Below are positions 54,083 to 61,789 of a stretch of 64,000 bases of DNA, in pieces. The translations under genes and the position numbers were made by a program. The stretch comes from an uncultured Clostridia bacterium. Lineage in GTDB: Bacteria; Bacillota; Clostridia; Christensenellales; CAG-314. The number at the start of each line of letters is the position of its first letter. Within the stretch, counting starts at the first letter, position 1. Below the pieces are notes generated by a model. It saw nothing but the letters and a program-made list of their open reading frames with translations. It made no database searches and had not been told where the DNA came from. The stretch lies in contig CALVWF010000002.1 of assembly GCA_944364615.1 (NCBI GenBank), positions 209,483 to 273,482 of the forward strand, read 5' to 3'.

Positions 54083-55518
54083 ATCCCAAAACTCCTAAAA
54101 CTCTTACGGGCAGCAAATCGGTGTGGGTGAACGTTGCGGTATTTATACTGGCTTTTGCCTGCTTTTGTCTGGTAAGTCTGTTGCCCCATATGAAGACGCT
54201 CAATCTGCGCAGTTCACTGGTGGAAGTGAGCAGTATATTGTTGCTGTTGGGAAGCGTTGCTCTGTACGGTTTCTTTACCGACAAGCAGACGATGTCCGAA
54301 CCGCGCAAAGTACTGGCTCTATACGTCACTATGTTGCTGTGCTACGGTATTCTGTTCGTGCTGGACAGCAACTGGCAGTTCGGACTGGACATCGCTCCTT
54401 TCGCGCTTTGCTCGCTTGTCATTTCCCTCATCGTCTCTGGCAAACTCGGATTCTTCGCCAACTTTGCCGTGATAATGATGTACTTTGTCAAGATCATCAA
54501 TTTCGGATTGGAAGAGGAACAGTTTTTTGTCAGCGATCAAAGCATTTATCTGTTGCTGGCTGGCGTCATCACATCCGTTTACGCAGCCTACGTTCTGGGC
54601 AAGCATTACCGTCGTATAGTGTACATCAATGTGGGACTTATACTCGGAGTTATTTCCGCGCTGTGCAGGGTAATTTGCTATTTTATGTTTTTGTCCGTTT
54701 TCGAGCGCGACTATTTCATTATAAGCGTCGTGCTGTCGTTTTTGAGCGGTATTATCGGAATAATGATAATGTTTATCGTTGTTCCAGTGTTTGAAAAAAT
54801 ATTTAACGTGGTAAGCGTTTTCCGCTTTTCCGAGATTGCGTCCAGCAATACTCCCCTTATGCGCAAATTGTTCGAAAAAGCACCCGGTACCTACAATCAC
54901 AGTCTTACCGTTGCCAACTACGTTGAGGCGTGCGCCTCGGTAATAGGCGAAAGTACCGTGCTTGCACGTGCGTGCGCTTACTACCACGACGTCGGAAAAA
55001 TTAAAAATCCGTCCTACTTTGCGGAAAATCAGACGGACGGAGTAAATCTGCACGATCATCTTACTCCCGAATCCAGCGTGGCTATCATAAAGTCGCACAC
55101 GGTCAACGGTCTTGCCATTGCCAAGGAATACGGAATGCCGGTGGAAATACAGCGCGCGATAATGGAACATCACGGCACTATGCCTGTAAAATATTTCTAT
55201 GCCAAGGCGCAAAAGTACACGGACGGCAAGTTGGATCCTGCCGATTACAGTTACGACGGTCCCAAACCTACTTCCAAGATATCTGCATTGCTGATGATAT
55301 GCGACGCCTGCGAAGCGGCATTGCGTGCTTCCAACGACAGGAGCAAGGCGGAAGAAATAGTGGACAAAATAGTAAACGAACGTCTTATGTTCGATCAGTT
55401 CAGCGATTGCGACATTACGATGAAAGAGATCGATGCCATAAAGAGTACGATTATTACTACCTATCTCGGAATACGCCACAAACGCGTAAAGTATCCCGAG
55501 ATTGATATGAGATCCTGA
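54079..55518 (+). CDS. HD-domain phosphodiesterase, short PgpH/YqfF-type
   Basis: The 479-residue membrane protein has about seven helices (residues 17-250) followed by an HDIG-type catalytic domain: YNHSLTVANYVEACA, YYHDVGKIKNPSYF, HLTPESSVAIIKSH, IMEHHGT, CDACEAALRA. This is the c-di-AMP phosphodiesterase PgpH core. Full-length PgpH has a signal helix and an extracytoplasmic 7TMR-HDED domain of over 200 residues before the helices. Here only one short helix and loop precede them, so the sensor domain is absent. Metal-binding His/Asp residues are intact. Position between phoH and ybeY matches yqfF. Translation is coupled to phoH (ATGA). Confidence 0.88.
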   Translation: MNPKTPKTLTGSKSVWVNVAVFILAFACFCLVSLLPHMKTLNLRSSLVEVSSILLLLGSVALYGFFTDKQTMSEPRKVLALYVTMLLCYGILFVLDSNWQFGLDIAPFALCSLVISLIVSGKLGFFANFAVIMMYFVKIINFGLEEEQFFVSDQSIYLLLAGVITSVYAAYVLGKHYRRIVYINVGLILGVISALCRVICYFMFLSVFERDYFIISVVLSFLSGIIGIMIMFIVVPVFEKIFNVVSVFRFSEIASSNTPLMRKLFEKAPGTYNHSLTVANYVEACASVIGESTVLARACAYYHDVGKIKNPSYFAENQTDGVNLHDHLTPESSVAIIKSHTVNGLAIAKEYGMPVEIQRAIMEHHGTMPVKYFYAKAQKYTDGKLDPADYSYDGPKPTSKISALLMICDACEAALRASNDRSKAEEIVDKIVNERLMFDQFSDCDITMKEIDAIKSTIITTYLGIRHKRVKYPEIDMRS

Positions 55519-55529
55519 CGAGGTGCGAT

Positions 55530-56012
55530 ATGAAGATTGTATTTGCAGGTACTCACAAGGGCGAAAGACCGCTTATCGGCGGTCTGTTTCGTTGTGCCGA
55601 ACAGGTACTCGGTCAGCACGATCTGAAAGTGGCGGTTTCCTTTGTTTCGCCTCGGACGATAAAGCAACTTAACGGCAGTTTCCGCAACACCGACCGAGTT
55701 ACCGACGTGTTGAGTTTTCCCTCTTTCGATATAACCGAAGGTCAGGTTGTTGACGTTGAAGACAGCAGGTTTGTATCAGACGTGGAAGAGGACGGCAGGC
55801 TGTTCATAGGCGACATTGTGGTGTGCCGTAACGTTGCCGAGGCGCAGGCTGAGGAGTACGGACACTCGGTGGAACGCGAGATATGTTTTTTGTGTCTGCA
55901 CGGACTGTTGCATCTGTTGGGATACGACCACGTCACTGCCGACGGCGAAAAGCGGATGATCGCAAAGCAAAAGGAAATTCTGGACAAATACGGAGTAGTA
56001 CGCGGAGATTGA
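55530..56012 (+). CDS. ybeY: Endoribonuclease YbeY (rRNA maturation)
   Basis: The 160-residue zinc metalloprotein has the three-His motif HGLLHLLGYDH, the preceding DVLSFPSFD and LFIGDIVVC segments. YbeY processes the 3' end of 16S rRNA and takes part in ribosome quality control. A weak AGGTGCGAT ribosome site precedes ATG 55530, 11 nt after the upstream stop. The usual dgkA and cdd between ybeY and era are missing here. Confidence 0.95.
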   Translation: MKIVFAGTHKGERPLIGGLFRCAEQVLGQHDLKVAVSFVSPRTIKQLNGSFRNTDRVTDVLSFPSFDITEGQVVDVEDSRFVSDVEEDGRLFIGDIVVCRNVAEAQAEEYGHSVEREICFLCLHGLLHLLGYDHVTADGEKRMIAKQKEILDKYGVVRGD

Positions 56013-56019
56013 TTTACTT

Positions 56020-56907
56020 ATGAGAAAAACAGGATTTATAGCCATAGCGGGTCTTGCGAATGCGGGCAAATCGACATTGCTAAACGCTCTTATCGAACAG
56101 AAAATAGCCATCGTTTCACCTAAACCGCAGACCACAAGGGACAATATTTTAGGTATTTGGACGGATGACGACAGTCAGATAGTGTTTGTGGACACTCCCG
56201 GCTATCTCACCAGCAGAAACGCTTTGGGCGATTTTATGTTAAAGAGTATAGACAGCGCAATTTCCGACGTCGACTGCCTTCTTGCGGTGATAGACGGGCA
56301 CGACGGAATCTCCGACAAGGCATTGGCATTGCTGGAAAAGTACGGCAAGAAAAACGTTCCCGTAGTTGTTGCCGTCACCAAGACGGACATCACTCAGCCG
56401 GAAAAACTAATGCCCGAACTTGCAAAACTAAACAGGTACGGCTTTGTCAAAGAAGTGTACTGCGTTTCGGCGCGCAAGGGACGCAATATATCGACGCTGC
56501 GCAACGGTCTGAAAAAGTATCTTACGGGCGACAGCATGTATTTTCAGGAAGACGATATCACCGACAAGAGCAGGTCTTATCTCGTTGCGGAAATCATCAG
56601 GGAAAAGGTTCTGTTGAACTGCGATGAAGAAATACCTCACGGAGTGGGAATACAACTCAACAAAATGCAGTACGACGAGGAGCGTGACGAATGGGATATA
56701 GACGCCAACGTAATTGTGGAAAAGGCGTCGCACAAACCCATTGTGCTGGGCAAACAGGGTGCGATGATCAAGTCAATCGGTCGGGACGCCAGACGCGACA
56801 TGGAAAAATTGCTCGAATCGCACGTGTTTCTCACTTTGTGGGTAAAGGTCAAGGAAGACTGGCGCAACAGACCTTCCGTAATGAACGAGTTGGGTTACAA
56901 GATTTGA
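56020..56907 (+). CDS. era: GTPase Era
   Basis: The 295-residue ribosome-assembly GTPase has G1 GLANAGKS (residues 11-18), G2 TTRDNILG, G3 DTPGY, G4 TKTD (120-123), G5 SARKG, and a C-terminal KH domain (about 205-295; VLGKQGAMIKSIGRDARRDMEKLL). Era binds the 3' end of 16S rRNA. G1 usually reads GRPNVGKS, and G4 usually reads NKxD. Thr replaces Asn here, a change that some GTPases tolerate. GGAG is about 12 nt before ATG 56020, slightly long spacing. Confidence 0.94.
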   Translation: MRKTGFIAIAGLANAGKSTLLNALIEQKIAIVSPKPQTTRDNILGIWTDDDSQIVFVDTPGYLTSRNALGDFMLKSIDSAISDVDCLLAVIDGHDGISDKALALLEKYGKKNVPVVVAVTKTDITQPEKLMPELAKLNRYGFVKEVYCVSARKGRNISTLRNGLKKYLTGDSMYFQEDDITDKSRSYLVAEIIREKVLLNCDEEIPHGVGIQLNKMQYDEERDEWDIDANVIVEKASHKPIVLGKQGAMIKSIGRDARRDMEKLLESHVFLTLWVKVKEDWRNRPSVMNELGYKI

Positions 56908-56969
56908 TTTGCCTGTGTAAATATTTTTCGGAATACGGCACATTCTAATTGAAATCGGAGGTGCTTGGT

Positions 56970-57086
56970 ATGAAAAATACTGCATGGGAAATGTTCAGAC
57001 TGACGGGGAATCCGTCCTATTACTTATTGTATAAACGGTTGGACAATGGACATAAGCACGAAAGCGATAGCGCTAAAAAGCGTTGA
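56970..57086 (+). CDS. yqzL: YqzL-like mini-protein
   Basis: ATG 56970 follows GGAGG (56957-56961) and opens a 38-codon frame, MKNTAWEMFRLTGNPSYYLL then YKRLDNGHKHESDSAKKR. The W-x-x-F-x-x-TG-x-x-x-x-YLLxK pattern and the position between era and recO match YqzL of Bacillus. Function unknown. Its last 41 nt overlap the start of recO in another frame, so recO is probably translated by coupling. Confidence 0.75.
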   Translation: MKNTAWEMFRLTGNPSYYLLYKRLDNGHKHESDSAKKR

Positions 57087-57762
57087 TTACGGAGAAAACG
57101 ACAAGATAATTTTGCTGTATTCGTTGGAATACGGCAAGATTTCCGTGCGTGCAAAGGGTATAAAGAAACCCAAAGCCAAGTTGAAGTTTTGTCAGGAACC
57201 TTTTTGTCTTGGGGTGTACGAACTGGCGGCGGGACACGGGTATTATGTTTTGAAGACCTGCCAGCAACTGGAAAGTTTTTACTCTTTAAGGGAAGACATC
57301 GTATGTTTTTACGGCGGTTGCGTAGTGTTGGAATGTCTTGCCGCATTGCAACCCGAAGAGCCGGACGCACGTCTTTTCGTGGAGGCTTTGAAGACTTTCG
57401 ACGCTCTTACGGCGGGAGTCAACGCCTATATCGCGGTACTGTACTTTTTGTTGCAATTTCTCAAACAGTCGGGTTACGAATTGAACTTTGCCGCCTGTTC
57501 GGTGTGCGGCGACAATTCGCAACTGTATCTCGATCCCGCAGTAGGCGGAGTCGTGTGCAAACAGTGTAAGGGCGAAGGTGCGATAGCGCTTAGCGCAGGC
57601 ACGGGCAATCTGCTGAAACTTGTGTCCTCAATGACCTCCGACAAACTTGCAAATATACGCGTGCCGGATGCGGTAAGCAAAGAGGCTGTCCACTCGCTGT
57701 CATCCTACATAGCCGTTGCCGTTCAGCGTCTTAAAAGCGCAACGGAATTTATCAGAATGTAA
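57046..57762 (+). CDS. recO: DNA repair protein RecO
   Basis: The 238-residue protein has an N-terminal OB fold (AIALKSVDYGENDKIILLYSLEYGKISVRAKGIKKPKAK) and a C-terminal helical domain with the four-Cys zinc site CSVCG...CKQC (about residues 153-178). RecO loads RecA on SSB-coated DNA in the RecFOR pathway. The ATG at 57046 lies inside yqzL and has only a weak ribosome site. Confidence 0.92.
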   Translation: MDISTKAIALKSVDYGENDKIILLYSLEYGKISVRAKGIKKPKAKLKFCQEPFCLGVYELAAGHGYYVLKTCQQLESFYSLREDIVCFYGGCVVLECLAALQPEEPDARLFVEALKTFDALTAGVNAYIAVLYFLLQFLKQSGYELNFAACSVCGDNSQLYLDPAVGGVVCKQCKGEGAIALSAGTGNLLKLVSSMTSDKLANIRVPDAVSKEAVHSLSSYIAVAVQRLKSATEFIRM

Positions 57763-57772
57763 TTCCATTTCT

Positions 57773-57800
57773 ACCCGCATTTTCGTGCGGGTTTTTGTTT
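57773..57800 (+). terminator. Terminator of the yqfC-recO operon
   Basis: The 7-bp stem ACCCGCA with TGCGGGT (57773-57779 and 57786-57792) has a 6-nt loop and is followed by TTTTGTTTT. Confidence 0.82.
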
Positions 57801-57911
57801 TGTACAGGCATTTTTTTACTAATCATGAGGGTGCGGTCAATAGTTTATGAAAATAAATCAAATTTATGACAGATTGTTTGAAAAAAAGTACCGACAGGTC
57901 AATTAAAACAC

Positions 57912-57940
57912 TTGTCTAAAAAATAAATTTAATGTAAAAT
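57912..57940 (+). promoter_or_regulatory. Promoter of ppdK
   Basis: TTGTCT (57912-57917) and TAAAAT (57935-57940) are spaced by 17 nt. The leader is about 63 nt and ends with AGGAGG. Confidence 0.6.
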
Positions 57941-58009
57941 AGTATAGGTTAGAGTGCGTCTTAAAGCACTCGTTTCAACTGTACAATATTATTCAGGAGG
58001 AATAAAAAA

Positions 58010-60661
58010 GTGGCTAAAAAGTACACCTATTTATTTAGCGAAGGCAATGCTAAAATGCGTGAATTGCTGGGCGGTAAAGGTGCAAACCTTGCAGAAATGA
58101 CAAATATCGGTTTGCCCGTGCCTCAAGGTTTCACCATTACAACCGAAGCTTGCACACAGTATTACGAAGACGGCAGAAAGATCAATGACGAAATCAAGTC
58201 TCAGATCATGAACGCCATCTCTCAAATGGAGGAAATCACCGGCAAAAAGTTCGGCGACAAGGAAAATCCTCTTCTGGTATCCGTTCGTTCCGGTGCACGT
58301 GCATCAATGCCCGGTATGATGGACACAATCTTGAACCTCGGTCTTAATGAAGAAGTAGTAGAAGTTCTTTCCGCTAAGTCCGGTAACCCTCGTTGGGCTT
58401 GGGACTGCTACAGAAGATTCATCCAGATGTTCTCTGACGTAGTAATGGAAGTAGGTAAGAAATATTTCGAAGCTCTTATCGACGAAATGAAGGAAAAGAA
58501 GGGCGTTACTTTCGACGTAGAACTTACGGCTGACGACCTCAAAGAACTGGCTACTCAATTTAAAGCAGAATATAAGGAAAAAATCGGTAAAGACTTCCCG
58601 TCTGATCCTAAGGAACAACTGTTCGCTGCAGTTGAAGCCGTTTTCCGTTCTTGGGATAACCCTCGTGCAAACATCTATCGTATGGACCACGACATTCCGT
58701 ACAGTTGGGGTACGGCAGTAAACGTACAGATGATGGCATTCGGTAACATGGGCGACGATTGCGGTACAGGTGTTGCATTTACACGTAACCCGGCAACAGG
58801 TGAAAAGGGTCTTATGGGCGAATTCCTTATGAACGCTCAGGGCGAAGACGTTGTTGCAGGCGTTCGTACTCCTATGCCCATTTCCAAGATGGCAGAAGTA
58901 TTGCCTGATGTTTACCAACAATTCCTGAAGGTGTGCGATACTCTTGAAAGTCACTACAGAGACATGCAGGATATGGAATTTACCATCGAAAAGGGTAAAC
59001 TCTACATGTTGCAGACACGAAACGGTAAGCGTACAGCCGCAGCCGCTATCAAGATTGCCTGCGATCTCATTGACGAAGGCATGATTTCCGAACAGGAAGC
59101 CTTGATGCAAATCGACGCTAAGTCTTTGGACATGCTTCTTCACCCCACATTCGACGTCAACGCTCTTGCCGCTGCCGACAAGAACAACGTTGTAGGTAAA
59201 GGTATTGCTGCAAGTCCCGGTGCCGCTACAGGTACAGTTGTATTTAGTTCCGAAGATGCCGTAACTCTTGGCAAGGCTAAGAAGAAGGTAGTTCTTGTTC
59301 GTCTTGAAACTTCTCCTGAAGACATCGAAGGTATGAAGTATGCTCAAGGTATTCTGACAGTTCGTGGCGGACAAACATCTCACGCTGCAGTTGTTGCTCG
59401 TGGTATGGGAACATGTTGTGTATCCGGCTGCGGAGACATCAAGATGGACGAAGCCAACAAGAAGTTTGAACTCGGTGGCAAGATCTTCCACGAAGGAGAT
59501 TACATCTCTTTGGACGGTTCTACAGGTAAGATTTACGATTGCGAAATCAAGACCGTTCCTGCAGATCCCAACAGCGGTTACTTCGGCCGTATCATGAAGT
59601 TGGCTGACAAGTACAAGGCTTTGGAAGTTCGCACAAATGCCGACACTCCTGCCGACGCTCAACGTGCTGCTGAACTTGGCGCACAAGGTATCGGTCTGTG
59701 CCGTACCGAACACATGTTCTTCGGTGAAGGCCGTATCGACAGATTCCGTGAAATGATTGTTTCCGAAACAGTTGAAGAACGTGAAGTTGCTCTTGCTAAG
59801 ATCGAACCTCTTCAACAGCAAGACTTCGAAGGTCTGATGGAAGCACTTAAGGGACAACCCGTTATCATTCGTTTCCTGGATCCGCCTCTGCACGAATTCG
59901 TTCCAACCGAGGAAAAAGACATTGCTCTGCTTGCTAAATCCAAGGGCAAGAGCATCGAATACGTAAAGCAACTGTGCGATAGCCTTCACGAATTCAACCC
60001 CATGATGGGGCACCGTGGTTGCCGTCTTGCAGTAACTTACCCTGAAATTGCAGTAATGCAAACTAAGGCTGTTATCAAGGCTGCTTTGAGCGTTCAGAAA
60101 CGTCATCCCGATTGGCACGTTGTTCCCGAAATCATGATTCCTCTTGTTGGCGAAGTTAAGGAACTTGCTTACGTCAAGAAGATAGTTGTGACTACCGCTG
60201 ACGCTCTTATCGCAGAAGCCAAGTCTGACCTCAAATACATGGTCGGTACAATGATCGAAATTCCTCGTGCCGCTTTGACCGCTGACGAAATCGCTAAGGA
60301 AGCAGAATTCTTCTCCTTCGGTACAAACGACCTTACACAGATGACATTCGGATTCAGCCGTGACGACGCAAGTAAATTCCTGCCCAGTTATTATGCTGCT
60401 AAGATTTACGAAAGCGATCCGTTCGCAAGATTGGATACGGTAGGTGTCGGTAAACTGATGAAGATGGCTGTAACTTTGGGTAGAGAAACTCGTCCCGACT
60501 TGCAGTGCGGTATCTGCGGTGAACACGGCGGAGATCCCAGCAGTATCGAATTTGCTCACAACATCAACCTGACATACGTAAGTTGTTCACCTTACCGTGT
60601 GCCCATTGCCCGTCTTGCCGCTGCTCAGGCGAATATCCGTAATCCGAGGGCGACCAAATAA
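58010..60661 (+). CDS. ppdK: Pyruvate, phosphate dikinase
   Basis: The 883-residue enzyme interconverts ATP, phosphate and pyruvate with AMP, PPi and PEP. In anaerobes it often runs toward pyruvate and saves ATP. It has an N-terminal ATP-grasp domain (GGKGANLAEMTNIGLPVP..), the swivelling phosphohistidine domain with His458 in GGQTSHAAVVARGMG, and a C-terminal TIM barrel with GFSRDD and the catalytic Cys836 in CGICGEHGGDP. It starts at GTG 58010, 9 nt after AGGAGG (57995-58000). Codon use is visibly shifted to GCT, GGT, CGT and CTT compared with neighbours, as for very highly expressed genes. Confidence 0.97.
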   Translation: MAKKYTYLFSEGNAKMRELLGGKGANLAEMTNIGLPVPQGFTITTEACTQYYEDGRKINDEIKSQIMNAISQMEEITGKKFGDKENPLLVSVRSGARASMPGMMDTILNLGLNEEVVEVLSAKSGNPRWAWDCYRRFIQMFSDVVMEVGKKYFEALIDEMKEKKGVTFDVELTADDLKELATQFKAEYKEKIGKDFPSDPKEQLFAAVEAVFRSWDNPRANIYRMDHDIPYSWGTAVNVQMMAFGNMGDDCGTGVAFTRNPATGEKGLMGEFLMNAQGEDVVAGVRTPMPISKMAEVLPDVYQQFLKVCDTLESHYRDMQDMEFTIEKGKLYMLQTRNGKRTAAAAIKIACDLIDEGMISEQEALMQIDAKSLDMLLHPTFDVNALAAADKNNVVGKGIAASPGAATGTVVFSSEDAVTLGKAKKKVVLVRLETSPEDIEGMKYAQGILTVRGGQTSHAAVVARGMGTCCVSGCGDIKMDEANKKFELGGKIFHEGDYISLDGSTGKIYDCEIKTVPADPNSGYFGRIMKLADKYKALEVRTNADTPADAQRAAELGAQGIGLCRTEHMFFGEGRIDRFREMIVSETVEEREVALAKIEPLQQQDFEGLMEALKGQPVIIRFLDPPLHEFVPTEEKDIALLAKSKGKSIEYVKQLCDSLHEFNPMMGHRGCRLAVTYPEIAVMQTKAVIKAALSVQKRHPDWHVVPEIMIPLVGEVKELAYVKKIVVTTADALIAEAKSDLKYMVGTMIEIPRAALTADEIAKEAEFFSFGTNDLTQMTFGFSRDDASKFLPSYYAAKIYESDPFARLDTVGVGKLMKMAVTLGRETRPDLQCGICGEHGGDPSSIEFAHNINLTYVSCSPYRVPIARLAAAQANIRNPRATK

Positions 60662-60705
60662 GGTCAAAAACGGCTTAAAAACTCATATTTTATACTAAAA
60701 CAAGC

Positions 60706-60745
60706 AAAAAGCAGTCATTCTTGAGAAAGAGCGACTGCTTTTTTT
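60706..60745 (+). terminator. Terminator of ppdK
   Basis: The 11-bp stem AAAAAGCAGTC with GACTGCTTTTT (60706-60716 and 60733-60743) encloses a 16-nt loop and ends in a T run. Confidence 0.85.
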
Positions 60746-60787
60746 CTTCTCCAAGTTTCGCAAAAACCGAAAAATAGGCCTCAAAAT

Positions 60788-60866
60788 CGGGGGTGGCCAA
60801 TAAAAATGAACACTTTCCCGTATCTACGGATATGGGTAAAAGAGGGCGATAAAATGGAGTGTTTTT
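60788..60866 (+). mobile_element. Possible IS21-type left-end remnant
   Basis: The sequence before the IstA-like gene holds a CCCGTAT-loop-ATATGGG hairpin (60817-60836) and TAAAAATGAACACTTT, which resembles the 5' flank of clostridial IS21-family elements as I remember them. I cannot define the terminal base or a matching right end. Confidence 0.3.
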
Positions 60867-61424
60867 ATGGTAAAATATAAGTTAATTATCGAATACTATC
60901 AAAAAGGTAACAACAATAGTCAAATTGCAACGCTTTGCGGTTGCTCACGAACTGTTGTGTGGGAAGTCTTAAATAGGTTTAATAAAATCGAAACTATATT
61001 TGCTGATATTCAAAGAATGAGCGAGGAAGAGCTTCGAATTTTACTATTTCCCGAACGTGTAAAAAAAGATAAAGGTTATCTAATCCCTGACTTTAAATGG
61101 GAAGAGTTTCAGATGCGTAAGCATCAGTCGTCTTTACGGCTTTGCTGGCGTAGATATTGCAAACGAGCGGCAAAGCAAAACTTGAAAGCATACAGCTGGG
61201 CGAGTTTTGGGCTTTTCTATATTCAATACCGCAAACCTTGTTCGGACGAGGATGATCCGAATGATAAAGTAAGGAACAAACTGAAACATTATAACCTATT
61301 GATGTCTTTCTGCGATCCCGGTAGTGAAAGCTACCGTAAACTACAAAAGGAAAAGGATGAGTGGTTAAAATCCTTACATCTTGATGAAAATAAAATTCTG
61401 GATATTGGTAGTGATTATCTATAA
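60867..61424 (+). pseudogene. Truncated IS21-family IstA-like transposase, N-terminal HTH part
   Basis: The 185-residue frame starts with an IstA-type helix-turn-helix (YKLIIEYYQKGNNNSQIATLCGCSRTVVWEVLNRF). It continues with the IstA pattern EELRILLFPER..YLIPDFKWEEFQMRK..SLRLCWRRYCKRA..LKAYSWASFGLFY. Full IstA then has an integrase core of about 300 residues with a DDE triad. Here the sequence changes to an unrelated acidic/lysine tail (PCSDEDDPNDKVRNKLKHYNLLM...) and stops. No istB follows. It is most likely a decayed transposase, though a domesticated HTH protein is possible. There is no clear ribosome site beyond TGGAG 13 nt upstream. The region is more AT-rich than the core genes. Confidence 0.6.
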
Positions 61425-61439
61425 AGTGCCGGGAAATGT

Positions 61440-61475
61440 AAGTTGTAAGTTTAAATCTTACAGGGGGGAGCATCT
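61440..61475 (+). other. tRNA 3'-end-like fragment
   Basis: GTAAG-TTTAAAT-CTTAC (61445-61461) forms a T-arm, with the loop C56 changed to T, and is followed by AGGGGGG and AGCA, like an acceptor strand and degenerate CCA end. No matching 5' half is present. The recombinase gene lies 330 bp downstream, so it could be a decayed attachment site. Confidence 0.35.
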
Positions 61476-61502
61476 TTGTTGTACGAAAAAGCTACAACAG
61501 AC

Positions 61503-61538
61503 AAAAAGCACAAGATATTGCGTATCTTGTGCTTTTTT
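61503..61538 (+). terminator. Strong hairpin terminator in the accessory spacer
   Basis: A perfect 15-bp stem (61503-61517 with 61523-61537) has a 5-nt loop and T6. A partial second copy of its right arm (ATATCTTGTGTTTTTG) follows at about 61544-61560. Confidence 0.85.
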
Positions 61539-61616
61539 GTTACTATATCTTGTGTTTTTGTCGTTGGACAAAATCTTTGAATTTAACAGCTGCATTTTGG
61601 CACTTTTTTCAAAAAA

Positions 61617-61681
61617 CAGGTCTTGAACTTACGACATATCGTTTTTGCTCGATAGGGTACTACAATTTTATAATAATTTTT
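61617..61681 (-). other. Degenerate antisense tRNA-like sequence
   Basis: The plus strand CAGGTCTTGAACTTACGACATAT followed by TCG...CGATAGGG resembles the reverse complement of a tRNA 3' half (T-loop TTGAAC, then an anticodon-arm-like TATCG/CGATA). The T-stem does not pair well and there is no 5' half. The rest of 61425-61789 contains two terminators and the integrase promoter region but no gene. Confidence 0.25.
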
Positions 61682-61716
61682 AAGAGAGAACAAGTTTTTA
61701 GGTTCTCTCTTTTTTG
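61682..61716 (+). terminator. Terminator upstream of the integrase
   Basis: The 10-bp stem AAGAGAGAAC with GTTCTCTCTT (61682-61691 and 61702-61711) has a 10-nt loop and a T run. It insulates the integrase from upstream transcription. Confidence 0.85.
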
Positions 61717-61789
61717 TTGATGTTTGAGTGTAGTTTCCAAAAGGTGATAAGAAAAATTATAATTATAGTATAACGAAAAGGAGAACAAT

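Noticed and set aside
58304..60559. A 751-codon open frame on the minus strand opposite ppdK
   Set aside because: It lies entirely antisense to a highly conserved enzyme, has no ribosome site and encodes a low-complexity Cys/His-rich sequence. The strong codon bias of ppdK avoids the codons whose complement is a stop.
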